Assembly: GCA_031275995.1 (NCBI GenBank)
Contig: JAISNY010000012.1
Span: 25,650 to 89,649, forward strand
DNA from: Oscillospiraceae bacterium
GTDB lineage: Bacteria > Bacillota > Clostridia > Oscillospirales > Acutalibacteraceae
Reading direction: 5' to 3'
Length of the DNA: 64,000 nt
Positions within the stretch are counted from its first letter, which is position 1; every line of letters starts with the position of its first letter. The notes under the pieces were generated by a model. It was not told where the DNA came from. It did not search any database and saw only the letters and a program-made list of their open reading frames with translations. A program made the position numbers and the translations under genes. Of this stretch, positions 28,951 to 39,043 are shown one piece after another.

Positions 28951-30132
28951 TCATCTTGTAGGAATTTTCAATTTTTGTCCGGGTTTTATTACGGTGCTTG
29001 TTAAACCATTAGCATCCATTATTTCGTGATATCTTTCGGCGTTACCTAAAAGTTTTAAAGAAATCTCCGAAAGAGTGTCTCCGGATTTGACTGTATAAAT
29101 GTTGTTTTGATTTGAATTATTTTTAGGAATTTTTAAAATTTGCCCTGCATAAATTGAATCGTTGCTTAGATTATTTAAGTTTATTATCTCATTATATCTG
29201 GACCAAGATCCAAGATATTTTCTAGCGAGAGACCAAAGTGTGTCGCCTCTGGCTACGCTGTAAAGCGCCCAATTTGTGTTTCGATTTTGTGGAATCAATA
29301 ACGTTTGACCAGTATGAATAGTTTCGTCAGGCAATTCGTTAACGGTCATTATTTCTTTATAATTCTGTCCGTCTCCTGTGAACCTTTGGGAAAGATTCCA
29401 AAGTGTATCTCCAACTCTTACAGTATAAAGTACAGGGCCAAGATTTTCTAACGATTCTTGACCGTCAGAGGTAGGAGGCGAAGGTACGCTCGGGGTTGAA
29501 GGTTCGGAGGGTTGCGATTCTATAGGCTTATTCATTCCGAGATTTTTAATTTCAGATTCATAATCTTTATACGATATGTCAAGGTCAATATTATTTCCAA
29601 TTCCATTCACATCTCCGGAATTAGAATATTGCCAAATGCCCACATTTTTAGTGTAACTTGGAGTCTGTGCCCAATGAGCAAGCCAAATATCCAGATCAGG
29701 AATGCGGGAAATGTTTACATAATTCTCAACCCAATTGCTGTTTAAGTAAACCATGGGGAAGTAGTTTGATTTTTTCAATTCATTTGTGAATGCAACTATT
29801 ATGTCTGTGATTTTATCCTTGCCTAAATTTGCAATGGATCGTTCTTCTATGTCAAGAGCAAGCGGATATTTTAGCTCGAAACCAGAAACTGTGTCTATGA
29901 AATGCTTTGCCTCGGCAACAGCTTCGTTTTCATTCATTGCATAGCAATAGTGATAGGCTCCTGCGGGTATTTTTGTATTTTGTATATTTATTATATTTTC
30001 TCTAAATCTGCTGTCGACTCCGCTCTTTCCATAGGAAGATCTTATCATTGCAAACTTTATTCCTTCTTCGGCGACGCGTGGCCAATCTACAAAACCTTGA
30101 AATGCCGAGACGTCAATCCCTTTTAGTTCCAT
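28951..30132 (-). CDS. GH25 lysozyme with three C-terminal LysM domains
   Basis: MELKGIDVSAFQGFVDWPRVAEEGIKFAMIRSSYG; three YxVxxGDTLWxLS...IPxN LysM repeats. Confidence 0.95.
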   Translation of the reverse strand: MELKGIDVSAFQGFVDWPRVAEEGIKFAMIRSSYGKSGVDSRFRENIINIQNTKIPAGAYHYCYAMNENEAVAEAKHFIDTVSGFELKYPLALDIEERSIANLGKDKITDIIVAFTNELKKSNYFPMVYLNSNWVENYVNISRIPDLDIWLAHWAQTPSYTKNVGIWQYSNSGDVNGIGNNIDLDISYKDYESEIKNLGMNKPIESQPSEPSTPSVPSPPTSDGQESLENLGPVLYTVRVGDTLWNLSQRFTGDGQNYKEIMTVNELPDETIHTGQTLLIPQNRNTNWALYSVARGDTLWSLARKYLGSWSRYNEIINLNNLSNDSIYAGQILKIPKNNSNQNNIYTVKSGDTLSEISLKLLGNAERYHEIMDANGLTSTVIKPGQKLKIPTR

Positions 30133-30359
30133 TATGATCCTCTCCAAAAACATTCTTGAAATTATCTTATTTAGATAAGAGTGAGAATGACACAAAATTT
30201 TTGAAAATCTGAAAATATTGTTTTATGCTTGACCATTAAAATTATTAGCTGTTTTTACTAAAAATTCAATATACATAAGAAGGTTTTTTAAGATTTATAT
30301 AACAAATCGTATTCTTAAAGGTTCTCAAATTACTAAGTTGTTGGTACAATTTTTAGTGG

Positions 30360-31730
30360 GTGGTGATAGTTATTTTAAAATGGACACTACGTTCATTATC
30401 CTCATTGCGTGAAATTTATTGTTCTATTCTTTTGGTTTCCTTGCTAGTAAGAAGCGTTAACCTTTACAGCTTAATTCCCAGTTTTGTAGATTCTTTTATT
30501 TTTGGAACTCTTTCTTTGGCCGGAATTATTTTAGCTCTGATCTGCTTTGTTAAAAATGGATTTAAAAGTTTAAATAAAACTCTTTGTTGTTTTCTGGTCG
30601 CCGCATTTGTTTCATGTTTGGTTAATTCCAGGTATGGTATTTTTTCTAATTTAAGGCTACTTCTTTGGTTGGCCGTGTATTTTTTTCTTGTGTATTCTGA
30701 ATTTTTAGAAAATAAGAAAATTATTAAAAATTTTGAAAAAATAATTTTAATTTTTTCTCTTATGTTTTCGGTAGTTTCAATCATTACTTTTATTTTCCAA
30801 ACAAATTACATTTTTTACATACAAAATGCTACACGTGAAAGTGCCAGGATGGATCCTATTCGTTTTGGATTCATAGAGAATCGTCTTTTTGGAATCTATT
30901 ACAGCCCGAACACAGGTTCTACTCTTTCTTTTGTCGCGATTTTATTTGCTTTATTTTCTGCAATAAAAAACGAACAAAAAAAGAAAAAATTGTTTAGAGT
31001 AAGTTGTATTATCGCAAATTTTGTTTACATAGCGCTTTCGGGGTCAAGAGTTACTATTTTAACTATGCTTGTAGTGATGTTTCTTGTCTTTTTTGCATAT
31101 GTAAGCCGCTTTAGTAAATTCAGATTATTTTTAAATGCTTTTATAGCAGTGATTTGTTGTGTTGGAGTTTATTTTTCAATACAGTGTGTAAAATTCTCAT
31201 TTTCATGTATTCCACCGTTTATTTTAAGAATTTTTCATGATTATAATTTTAAATCTCTAAAAATTGATTTGAACCGAATTGACATAGAAAGTAACCAGGA
31301 TGTTTCAAATTTACGTTTTAAAATCTGGTTGAGTGCTTTAGATATATTTAAAACTTCATGGATGTTTGGTGTTTCTCCACGTAATTTAGTCTTTTATGCA
31401 AAAGAAGTATTGCCTGAGACATACATTTCCAAAAGCGAATATTTGAGTATTCACAATACACACATAGGGGTTTTCGTTTGTTTCGGAGTTCTTGGCGTAT
31501 TTTTCTTTTATTGTTTTTATTTAAAGATTGTTTTTAAAATAATTAAGGGATTACGCCGCTTCTTAATGGGCTTGTATTTTATTAATGTAAATACCGAAAT
31601 TTTAATGCTTGTTTTTATATCTGTTTCTATTTTTTGTTTATTTGAGCCAGAGATAATATTGGCTAATACTATCTTGGGGGCTGTTTTTTGGCTTTATGCA
31701 GGCGAGTTTCTAAAAGAACCGTTGATTTAA
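30360..31730 (+). CDS. O-antigen ligase-like polytopic membrane protein
   Basis: Multiple TM segments; SIHNTHIGVFVCFGVLGV, GSRVTILTMLVV. Confidence 0.65.
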   Translation: MVIVILKWTLRSLSSLREIYCSILLVSLLVRSVNLYSLIPSFVDSFIFGTLSLAGIILALICFVKNGFKSLNKTLCCFLVAAFVSCLVNSRYGIFSNLRLLLWLAVYFFLVYSEFLENKKIIKNFEKIILIFSLMFSVVSIITFIFQTNYIFYIQNATRESARMDPIRFGFIENRLFGIYYSPNTGSTLSFVAILFALFSAIKNEQKKKKLFRVSCIIANFVYIALSGSRVTILTMLVVMFLVFFAYVSRFSKFRLFLNAFIAVICCVGVYFSIQCVKFSFSCIPPFILRIFHDYNFKSLKIDLNRIDIESNQDVSNLRFKIWLSALDIFKTSWMFGVSPRNLVFYAKEVLPETYISKSEYLSIHNTHIGVFVCFGVLGVFFFYCFYLKIVFKIIKGLRRFLMGLYFINVNTEILMLVFISVSIFCLFEPEIILANTILGAVFWLYAGEFLKEPLI

Positions 31731-31802
31731 TTGTTAAGTAATTTTTTTAAAAAACAAAATAATCACATCCTCAAATATAGATACGTATGATAAGGTTTAG
31801 AG

Positions 31803-32378
31803 GTGGTTATTTTGGCAATCAAAATTTTTATAGATCAAGGTCATAATCCTTATGGATTCAATGCAGGGGCTGAAGGTAACGGATTGCGGGAACAAGATAT
31901 AACATACAGTGTGGGAACTGCACTCGCACAAATTCTTGAGAAAGATTCGCGTTTTGATGTGCGCGTTTCTCGTGAAATGCCTGATCAAGTGCTTGGCAGT
32001 GACAATGCTACCAGTCTTTGTCAACGTGTAGAAAAGGCAAATACTTGGCCAGCTGATTATTTTGTTAGTGTTCACGCTAATGCAAGTACGAATCCGGATG
32101 CTAATGGAAGTGAAGTTTATGTTTATTCTCTTGATACCGCAGCGGCATCCTTAGCTCAGCCTGTTCTTGATTCCATTGTTTCGGAATTAGGAACTAAAGA
32201 TAACGGTGTACGACCTAATCCTTCACTTTACGTTTTGCAGAAAACTATGATGCCGGCAATTTTAGTTGAGCTTGCATACATAACTAACGTAGAAGATGCT
32301 GTAAAACTGCGCGACAAGCAACAAGAGTTTGCCTTAGCCATTTATCATGGAATTTTAAAATTTTTTGGTTATGCCTAG
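31803..32378 (+). CDS. N-acetylmuramoyl-L-alanine amidase (Amidase_3)
   Basis: IFIDQGHNPYGFNAGAEGNGLREQDITYSVG, SVHANASTNPDANGSEVYVY, ILVELAYITN. Confidence 0.93.
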   Translation: MVILAIKIFIDQGHNPYGFNAGAEGNGLREQDITYSVGTALAQILEKDSRFDVRVSREMPDQVLGSDNATSLCQRVEKANTWPADYFVSVHANASTNPDANGSEVYVYSLDTAAASLAQPVLDSIVSELGTKDNGVRPNPSLYVLQKTMMPAILVELAYITNVEDAVKLRDKQQEFALAIYHGILKFFGYA

Positions 32379-32651
32379 CATAAATTTCCGCAAAAAATAT
32401 TTAAAAAATGCCTTAAGATACTTTGGCCGATTTGTAATTGTGTAAGTTCCAAATCTTTTGTTCACTTTAGCAAGTGTATAAATATAAAAAGTTATTTTTA
32501 GTAAATCTGTATCTAATTTAGGATCCCAAAGGCGTATAAAAACATTCAGATAACCTGATTTGTAAACATTTCAAGTTTGGAAGCGTTTGAATTTAAAAAT
32601 TCCTTAAAATATCCAAATTGACTTTTTTGAAAAATTCTTTAATGTATAAAT

Positions 32652-33515
32652 ATGACTTTGTATAAATTATATAATTTGGGCAGGAAATTTTTATTAAATG
32701 ACCCTAATTCAGAGGATTACAAAACTGATTTTTTACATATTTTTAAGGAAGTATTTGGGCTTAGCAGGTTAGATCTTGTTTTCTATGGGAATGAAGATGT
32801 CTCTGACAGAGCCTTGGTAGAGCGTTTCTTTGAGATGTTAAAACAAAGACTTGAGGGAATCCCAGTTCAGTACATTTTAGGGCACTGGAATTTTTTCGAT
32901 ATGGATCTGAAAGTCGGCCAAGGAGTTTTGATCCCGAGAGAGGAGACAGAAACCTTGGTTAATTTATGTCTAAAAATTACAAAGCCAAATTCAAAAATCA
33001 TTGATTTATGTTCCGGATCTGGTGCAATTGCTTTAGCTCTTAAAAAAAATATAGGCGCAAAGTGTGAAGTTACTGCTGTTGAAATTTCGAAAAAGGCATT
33101 CACGTTTTTACTGGAAAATATAAACCGAAACGGCTTAAGGATCTTAGCTGTGAACGCTGATATCTTTGATGTCGTCAGCCAATATCAAAATAATTTTTTT
33201 GATTTGATTGTTGCTAATCCGCCTTACATTGCGAGTGGGGACATGCTGTTTTTACAAAACGAAATTAAGTTCGAACCAAAGATTGCCCTCGATGGTGGCC
33301 GAAGGGGAATTGTTTATTTTAAAAAGATTATAAAAATATGGTCCGATAAACTTAAACCTGGAGGTGTAATGGCATTCGAAGTTGGAAAGAATCAATCTCG
33401 CGATGTTTTAACATTGCTAGAAAAAAACGGATTTGAAAACATAGAAATAATGAAGGATTTTTACGGGATAGACCGAGCTGTTGCAGGATTTTATAAAGGG
33501 GAAAAAACAAAATGA
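32652..33515 (+). CDS. prmC: Peptide chain release factor N5-glutamine methyltransferase PrmC
   Basis: GIPVQYILGHWNFFDMDLKVGQGVLIPREETETLV, DLCSGSGAIALAL, VANPPYI. Confidence 0.95.
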   Translation: MTLYKLYNLGRKFLLNDPNSEDYKTDFLHIFKEVFGLSRLDLVFYGNEDVSDRALVERFFEMLKQRLEGIPVQYILGHWNFFDMDLKVGQGVLIPREETETLVNLCLKITKPNSKIIDLCSGSGAIALALKKNIGAKCEVTAVEISKKAFTFLLENINRNGLRILAVNADIFDVVSQYQNNFFDLIVANPPYIASGDMLFLQNEIKFEPKIALDGGRRGIVYFKKIIKIWSDKLKPGGVMAFEVGKNQSRDVLTLLEKNGFENIEIMKDFYGIDRAVAGFYKGEKTK

Positions 33516-33606
33516 AGTCGTAATAAAAATCACACGAAAGAACCATAAAATACTACAAATCGGCTTGATGAAATTAAAAAACAAAAATCCATGAAGGGAA
33601 AGCAAA

Positions 33607-34059
33607 ATGAAAGCTAAAATAAGAAGGCGAACACAGCGAACTTTAATTATTTCAGAAATGGCAATTTGCATATCCTTGGCTTTTGTGCTTAATGAATTTT
33701 TACCATTTTTTAGAGGTCCAAACGGTGGTTCCATCACACTTGCCCCAGTGCCTCTTTTTGTATTCGCTTTCAAGCGCGGGGCAAAATTTGGAGCTTTAGC
33801 GGGATTTATAATGAGCACATTAAAAATTGCCTTCAAGTTTTACATTCCACCAAACGCAAACTTTTTTACAATAACAGGTAGCGCATTGCTTGATTACGTA
33901 ATACCATACGTAGCTTTTGGAGTAGCACCACTGCTGGTAAAAAACAAAACTAAAAAACAAAAATCTATAACTACCGCAATTGGAGTGCTCGTAACATTTT
34001 TAATAAAAGAATTTTCACGATGGATCTCATTTTTATTGATATGGACAACAACAAAATAG
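33607..34059 (+). CDS. thiT: ECF thiamine transporter S component, ThiT-like (short C-terminus)
   Basis: LNEFLPFFRGPNGGSITLAPVPLFVFAFKRGAKFGALAGFI, LLDYVIPYVAFGVA; ORF stops just after FSRWISFLLIW. Confidence 0.7.
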   Translation: MKAKIRRRTQRTLIISEMAICISLAFVLNEFLPFFRGPNGGSITLAPVPLFVFAFKRGAKFGALAGFIMSTLKIAFKFYIPPNANFFTITGSALLDYVIPYVAFGVAPLLVKNKTKKQKSITTAIGVLVTFLIKEFSRWISFLLIWTTTK

Positions 34060-34086
34060 CTATTGCGAGCATAAATCCACAAATAA

Positions 34087-35688
34087 TCAAGCGTCTAAGT
34101 ATTCCCAGGCCCGAACTGAAGCTACTCTAAACGCAGTAAGTGAAGCCATCAAACTCGCTACAGAGGTCACGGTTTGCCCAGAAATCATGTTCATAATCTG
34201 CATTAAAATAAATTTCCCTACCTCAACACCGCGCGCAACCGCGTTCGCATACGCAATGAAAAAATCATCGCTTTCGAAGATAGCAAACACTCCTCCAATG
34301 ACTTCGTATATCGTATCAAGATCACTTTTTTCAGGAATAGTTTTTAAATGATTCAAAATTCTAGTCTTAAGTTCCTTAAGAATACTTTCCTGTCTTCCTT
34401 CCGGCGTATCCAGCTCGAAATATCCAGCAGCTATCGCAACTTTAGCAAAAATATCTACCCTCTCACTTAAAAATTTTCCAACATTAGAAACTCCCGTTCT
34501 CAATGCATCAGCCATAACTTCTCTATTAGCTATTTCTTTTGAAAATAGGTCGACAATGACCTGCACTTTCACACGAAACTGCTCTTCACCGGCTCTAGCG
34601 GCCTCTGACAATTCAACATCATATACATTCAAACTTTCAGCATCGAATCTAGATGAAACATCAATAAGTCTTCTAAGGAATTCTAAACTTCCTACATACG
34701 CCGCAGGATTAAGCCTTAAAAGTTCAGCAGTTTGAGGAAATATTGGAGACATTCGGTTTGCTATTTCTAAAACCAAAGCCGCCTTAGCATTTCTTTCAGC
34801 TTTTGATTTTTCCTGCTCAATTGCTTTTTGTCTCTCTTCAGCTTTTCTTTTTGCTTCTTCAGCTTTTTCTCTCTCTGTAGCTCTCTTTCTTGCTTCAGCT
34901 TCTTGCGCTTTCTTTTGCTCGTTTGTTTCGATAGCTCTCAATAATAAATCAAATCCATTGGCATTAATTGCACTTTGAGCACATTTATCTTTAATTGTTT
35001 GGATTGTAGGAACATCCTCTGGACCCAATGCGGCTGCAAGTGCCTCAAGACTTTTTGATACCAGTTTGGCGAAGTCTTCCACAAGGTTTTCAAAATCTTT
35101 TAAATCATTAGTAGTCGCCATTTTACGAAGAGCCTGTCTAGGCGTAAGCTTGTCTCCCTTAAAATGTATAATCAGTGCGCCCACCCCGAGCGCCACGGCC
35201 GCCGTGGCTAAACTAACATCTAAAATTCTACCTAAACTTAAAGAGCCCGTGCCGACGTCAGCTTTAGATGGAGTTACATTCGGAGATTTAGCCGGTGTAA
35301 CCTCGGCCGTGGATTCCCCAGCTGGTCCCGATGTTTCAGCCACTCCCCCTGTTTCAGAGCTCGTTTGAGCAGAAACGTTCCCTCTCACCACGTTTGAAAT
35401 TGCCGCTAGTGCAAGCATAGCCACGGCAACACCCCTCCGCGCTATGCTATTTAACGCAATATGTTTACCTGATTTCGCGCTGATATCTTTATCGGTTTTA
35501 GCTCCACAAAACACAAGACGGGATAGGGTACGAACAAACTCGTCATAACTGTACCCGCCTTCGATAGAGACACAGTGTTCATAAAACTCTGTCATGCTTT
35601 TGAATTCCTTAACCTTGTTTTGATAATCTTCATCTGAGAAAATATTCTCAAGAATTCTGACAATCCTTTTATCTAATTCATCTTTCAT
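34087..35688 (-). CDS. Membrane-anchored coiled-coil protein with Nif11-like N-terminal region
   Basis: N-terminus FSDEDYQNKVKEFKSMTEFYEHCVSIEGGYSYDEFVRTLSRL; two hydrophobic segments; A/E/K/R-rich coiled coil; GGGGGG SD before ATG at 35688. Confidence 0.7.
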   Translation of the reverse strand: MKDELDKRIVRILENIFSDEDYQNKVKEFKSMTEFYEHCVSIEGGYSYDEFVRTLSRLVFCGAKTDKDISAKSGKHIALNSIARRGVAVAMLALAAISNVVRGNVSAQTSSETGGVAETSGPAGESTAEVTPAKSPNVTPSKADVGTGSLSLGRILDVSLATAAVALGVGALIIHFKGDKLTPRQALRKMATTNDLKDFENLVEDFAKLVSKSLEALAAALGPEDVPTIQTIKDKCAQSAINANGFDLLLRAIETNEQKKAQEAEARKRATEREKAEEAKRKAEERQKAIEQEKSKAERNAKAALVLEIANRMSPIFPQTAELLRLNPAAYVGSLEFLRRLIDVSSRFDAESLNVYDVELSEAARAGEEQFRVKVQVIVDLFSKEIANREVMADALRTGVSNVGKFLSERVDIFAKVAIAAGYFELDTPEGRQESILKELKTRILNHLKTIPEKSDLDTIYEVIGGVFAIFESDDFFIAYANAVARGVEVGKFILMQIMNMISGQTVTSVASLMASLTAFRVASVRAWEYLDA

Positions 35689-35748
35689 GTTTAAATTCCC
35701 CCCAGTCTGCAAGTAATCAAAAACAGCATCCCTACTTACATATGATTT

Positions 35749-35777
35749 ATTGTATTTCGATTTAAATTTTATGTCAA
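35749..35777 (-). promoter_or_regulatory. Sigma-A type promoter for the 34087-35688 gene
   Basis: TTGACA (35777..35772), 17-nt spacer, TACAAT (35754..35749). Confidence 0.6.
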
Positions 35778-35790
35778 ACCTTAAATTTTT

Positions 35791-36534
35791 TTAAAATTCC
35801 AATAGCTTACCACCGTTATTTTCTAAAATTACACTTTTTGCAATGAGTCTTGTAATCCATGGACCCAAGTAATATAAAACTTTAGGTTTAAGTACGATCC
35901 CTATGTACGCTACAATTTTCATTTTTGGTATCGAAACAGCACGTTTTAAAATTTTAGTAATTTTGTTTGCAGCACCCTGAAATTTCACTGTTTCTTCCAG
36001 AGCAATAACACTTCTAACACCGTCTGGAGGAATAACAGGCTTCTCTGGGCATCCGGGTATTCCGCGTCCTCCCACGTATATGTAAAGATAAAAGTTCTTA
36101 CTTAACTCAATGGTATCTGCCCAAAAATAATAAGCAGCTGGAGGTATTTTTTTGGCATTGGCTTTTGTTGACTCAGCCGCAGCTATATAAAGGTCACTGG
36201 CTTTTAAATTTTCTTTCATAAGTTCGCTTTCCTCTGAAAATGAACTTAACTCTGTTCGGAACGAATTTAATTGTTTTCTTTCTTTTCCATGCAAATTTTC
36301 ACCACTTAGTTTATCTATATCACCTAAAATTTTTCTGCAGACTTCAATTAATTTTTCTAAATGTGACACTAGATCCAGAGGATTCTTAGCATTCTTTGTC
36401 ACTAATCCTAATTGAAGATAAATATCTTTGATTCTTTGAGAAATTGCACGAGGTATGCATCTTAAGTAGAGTCTAAATCTAGTTGAGCTTTCTTTTAATT
36501 CTTCCAAACTTTCATCCATCTCACTTTTCGGCAT
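35791..36534 (-). CDS. Hypothetical protein
   Basis: Long ORF with AAGGAGGCGGGG SD upstream; helical N-terminal half; no recognised family. Confidence 0.6.
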   Translation of the reverse strand: MPKSEMDESLEELKESSTRFRLYLRCIPRAISQRIKDIYLQLGLVTKNAKNPLDLVSHLEKLIEVCRKILGDIDKLSGENLHGKERKQLNSFRTELSSFSEESELMKENLKASDLYIAAAESTKANAKKIPPAAYYFWADTIELSKNFYLYIYVGGRGIPGCPEKPVIPPDGVRSVIALEETVKFQGAANKITKILKRAVSIPKMKIVAYIGIVLKPKVLYYLGPWITRLIAKSVILENNGGKLLEF

Positions 36535-36654
36535 TTTCCCCGCCTCCTTAACTTAATTTGGTTATTTATAATTTATTCTAATATTTTTAGATAAAAAATA
36601 CAAAGGCAAAAATTTTTGCCCATGTTTTTGTTTATTGGTTTATATTTTTACATT

Positions 36655-37872
36655 TTAAGAAATTTTTTCTACTGCTACGTAGATCTTTGAAATGGCATAC
36701 CACGTTGCGTAATCGACTACTCCGGTTTGAGGCAAATTGAAAATTGATTGAAAAGTTTTAACTGCGTCGGAAGTTGCTGAGCCATAAATTCCATCGGAAG
36801 CTAGTTTAAGAATGGCGGGATAGTTATTGCTTATCGAATTAAGCTGAGATTGAATTGTTCTTACGGGGTTTCCCGTCGAACCTATTTGAAGTGTATTCCC
36901 CGGGTAAGAAACGGGAACTCCAGCAATTTCTTTGGCGATTTCTAGATAAATGTCATATCCGTAATATTGTCTTAATATGTCTAGATAGTTTGCACCGTTA
37001 TCGGCTAAATCTTTAGAGCCCCACTGCGAAAGCCAGTTTGGGCACGTTACTCTTTTACCGTCGCAGTATTGTGTAAAAAGTGGCTGCTCGATGTTGGGGC
37101 GAGTAATGTAGCTTGAAAAAATTTCGTCAACTACCACTGAAATTTCTTCAAATATATTACGCTGATAAGTGAATTTTTGATCGTAAGCTGTGGAGGAGGT
37201 TACTGTAAAACCATATCCGCGGCTTCGATACCATTCTGTATAAACCCTGTTAAGAGTGAACGAAATAATAGCTAAAACATTAGCTTTTATGCACTCCACC
37301 GGCCAAGTGGGATAAATTTCGCTGCTGCATACGTTTTTAATGTAATCTTTATAAGGAATCCAATAATTACTTGCCGAGCTATCCATTGGCGTGCCGTCGT
37401 GGACTACGATAAATTCAGGAACTACAGGAGATTCTAAAACTACAAACCCGGTAGGGGAGGGTAATTCTTTAACTTCAGGTTCAGCAATTTTTTCTGGGTA
37501 ATTACCATAAAGAACATGTTCTGGGATGCTGTAAATTTGAGGTTCAGCCTGTGTATTTGCAGGTGTAAGAAAAATATTTTGCTGTGCTCTGGAATCTCCG
37601 AGTATTTGAGCTCCCCTTAAGGTTATAGGCTCAAATCCTTCTTTTTCCGCAAGTATGTCATACTCGCTGTAAGGTTTGGGAGATTCTGAATCAAGTGAAT
37701 AATCTACCGGAGGAGCTTCGAGCTCGACTATTTCAGAAATTCCTGAAGAATCTGTTTCGTTTATGGAAATAACGTCCTCAGAACCGGTTCTGTTTATAGT
37801 TACCCGGGCGCCTTGAACCGGGAAACCTACAGAAACATCAAAAACACTTACACGCAAAGTTCCGATACTCAT
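36655..37872 (-). CDS. SpoIID-like peptidoglycan protein with C-terminal PG-binding domain (clostridial spore-cortex type)
   Basis: IPYKDYIKNVCSSEIYPTWPVECIKANVLAIISFTLNRVYTEWY; QLNSISNNYPAILKLASDGIYGSATSDAVKTFQSIFNLPQTGVVDYATW PG_binding_1. Confidence 0.8.
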   Translation of the reverse strand: MSIGTLRVSVFDVSVGFPVQGARVTINRTGSEDVISINETDSSGISEIVELEAPPVDYSLDSESPKPYSEYDILAEKEGFEPITLRGAQILGDSRAQQNIFLTPANTQAEPQIYSIPEHVLYGNYPEKIAEPEVKELPSPTGFVVLESPVVPEFIVVHDGTPMDSSASNYWIPYKDYIKNVCSSEIYPTWPVECIKANVLAIISFTLNRVYTEWYRSRGYGFTVTSSTAYDQKFTYQRNIFEEISVVVDEIFSSYITRPNIEQPLFTQYCDGKRVTCPNWLSQWGSKDLADNGANYLDILRQYYGYDIYLEIAKEIAGVPVSYPGNTLQIGSTGNPVRTIQSQLNSISNNYPAILKLASDGIYGSATSDAVKTFQSIFNLPQTGVVDYATWYAISKIYVAVEKIS

Positions 37873-38295
37873 AAAAACCGCCCCAAAAAAAGTTATGTTT
37901 GCTGCTCAAATTATATGTTAACTTTTAAATCTTTATGTTTCATTTATGTTTCATTTTTTATTTTGAAAATTTTAAGATAATTTGGCGCTAATTCGAGGTA
38001 CAAATTTTGCTTTAATGCGGTAAAATTGAAAAAGTAAGCAATTTTATAACAGGCGCAAATTAATTGTTCCTGTTACGGCTTGAAGTAACTCTTTACAAAA
38101 TTATTCAAATTGACATACAATACGATTGTTAAAATAGCGGGTTAGTAAAATTGATTGCGGTTGAAATAGCGCAAAGAGGGGGTGTATGGATAAAATTAAG
38201 TTGTAAGTGATTGTTCTTTGCGTTTTTTTAAAAAACAGATTTGTTAAGCGTTCGCTACCTTTTATGGCATTTTTTTAAAAAATTTGAGGAGAAAA

Positions 38296-38463
38296 ATAAA
38301 ATTTAAATTTAGAAACATAACGTTCGCAGCCCTAGTTTTTATTTCTATGGCGTCCGCTGTACCCAGCATGGCGCTTTTAGGAGATGCGAATGGATCCTAT
38401 AAAGTCACATTTCCTAAACTAAAGTCGCATTTTTTTATTATAAAAAAAATATCTTTTTCTTGA
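38296..38463 (+). pseudogene. Signal-peptide ORF remnant with ATA in place of a start codon
   Basis: GAGGAG SD then ATA AAA TTT...: (I)KFKFRNITFAALVFISMASAVPSMALLGDANGSYKVTF..., in frame to TGA at 38461. Confidence 0.45.
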
Positions 38464-38487
38464 CGGTCAAATTTGCAAATCTAAGGC

Positions 38488-38516
38488 TTGACAATTTGGT
38501 GGACATTTTGTAAGAA
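38488..38516 (+). promoter_or_regulatory. Sigma-A type promoter for sepF
   Basis: TTGACA, 17-nt spacer, TAAGAA. Confidence 0.55.
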
Positions 38517-38554
38517 TTGTGTGAACGTGTGAGTTAAACGCAGGAGGGAAAGTT

Positions 38555-39028
38555 GTGCCTGGTATTTTGAAGAAGTTTATAGACATGTGGAACGGCGTGG
38601 AGGATTCGTCCGCAGAGGACGAGTATGGCAGTGAAGAGGTTGAACGCCGGCGTGAAGAAACGTTTAGTCAGAGTTCTTTAGTTCAAGATGATTCGTCAAA
38701 AGGGAAATGTATAAATTTTCCGCAGAAAAATTTTAAAATTTTCTGTGTGAAGCCAGAAAATTATAATTCGGAGATTCTTGAGATAGCGGATAGACTTATG
38801 GAAGGGAACATGATTATAATTAATATGGAGATTGAAAATACCGAGCCTGAAACTGCACGCAGGATCATTGATTTTTTGCGCGGTGTTGTGCATGCACGAG
38901 TTGGTAAGTTTATATTGGTTTCAAGGAACACTTATACGATCACTCCTAATAATTTTGAAATTACCGGGGAGGGGCTTCTGCCAGACGAGCTTGGTTGTTT
39001 GAACAGGAACGGTGAACTGACCCGATAA
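38555..39028 (+). CDS. sepF: Cell division protein SepF
   Basis: MPGILKKFIDMWNGVED; MEGNMIIINMEIENTEPETARRIIDFLRGVVHARVGKFILVSRNTYTITP. Confidence 0.9.
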   Translation: MPGILKKFIDMWNGVEDSSAEDEYGSEEVERRREETFSQSSLVQDDSSKGKCINFPQKNFKIFCVKPENYNSEILEIADRLMEGNMIIINMEIENTEPETARRIIDFLRGVVHARVGKFILVSRNTYTITPNNFEITGEGLLPDELGCLNRNGELTR

Positions 39029-39043
39029 GGAAGGTTTAATTTA

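Noticed and set aside
35066-35368. 100-aa plus-strand ORF within the 34087-35688 gene
   Set aside because: Antisense shadow of the Ala/Thr-rich linker.
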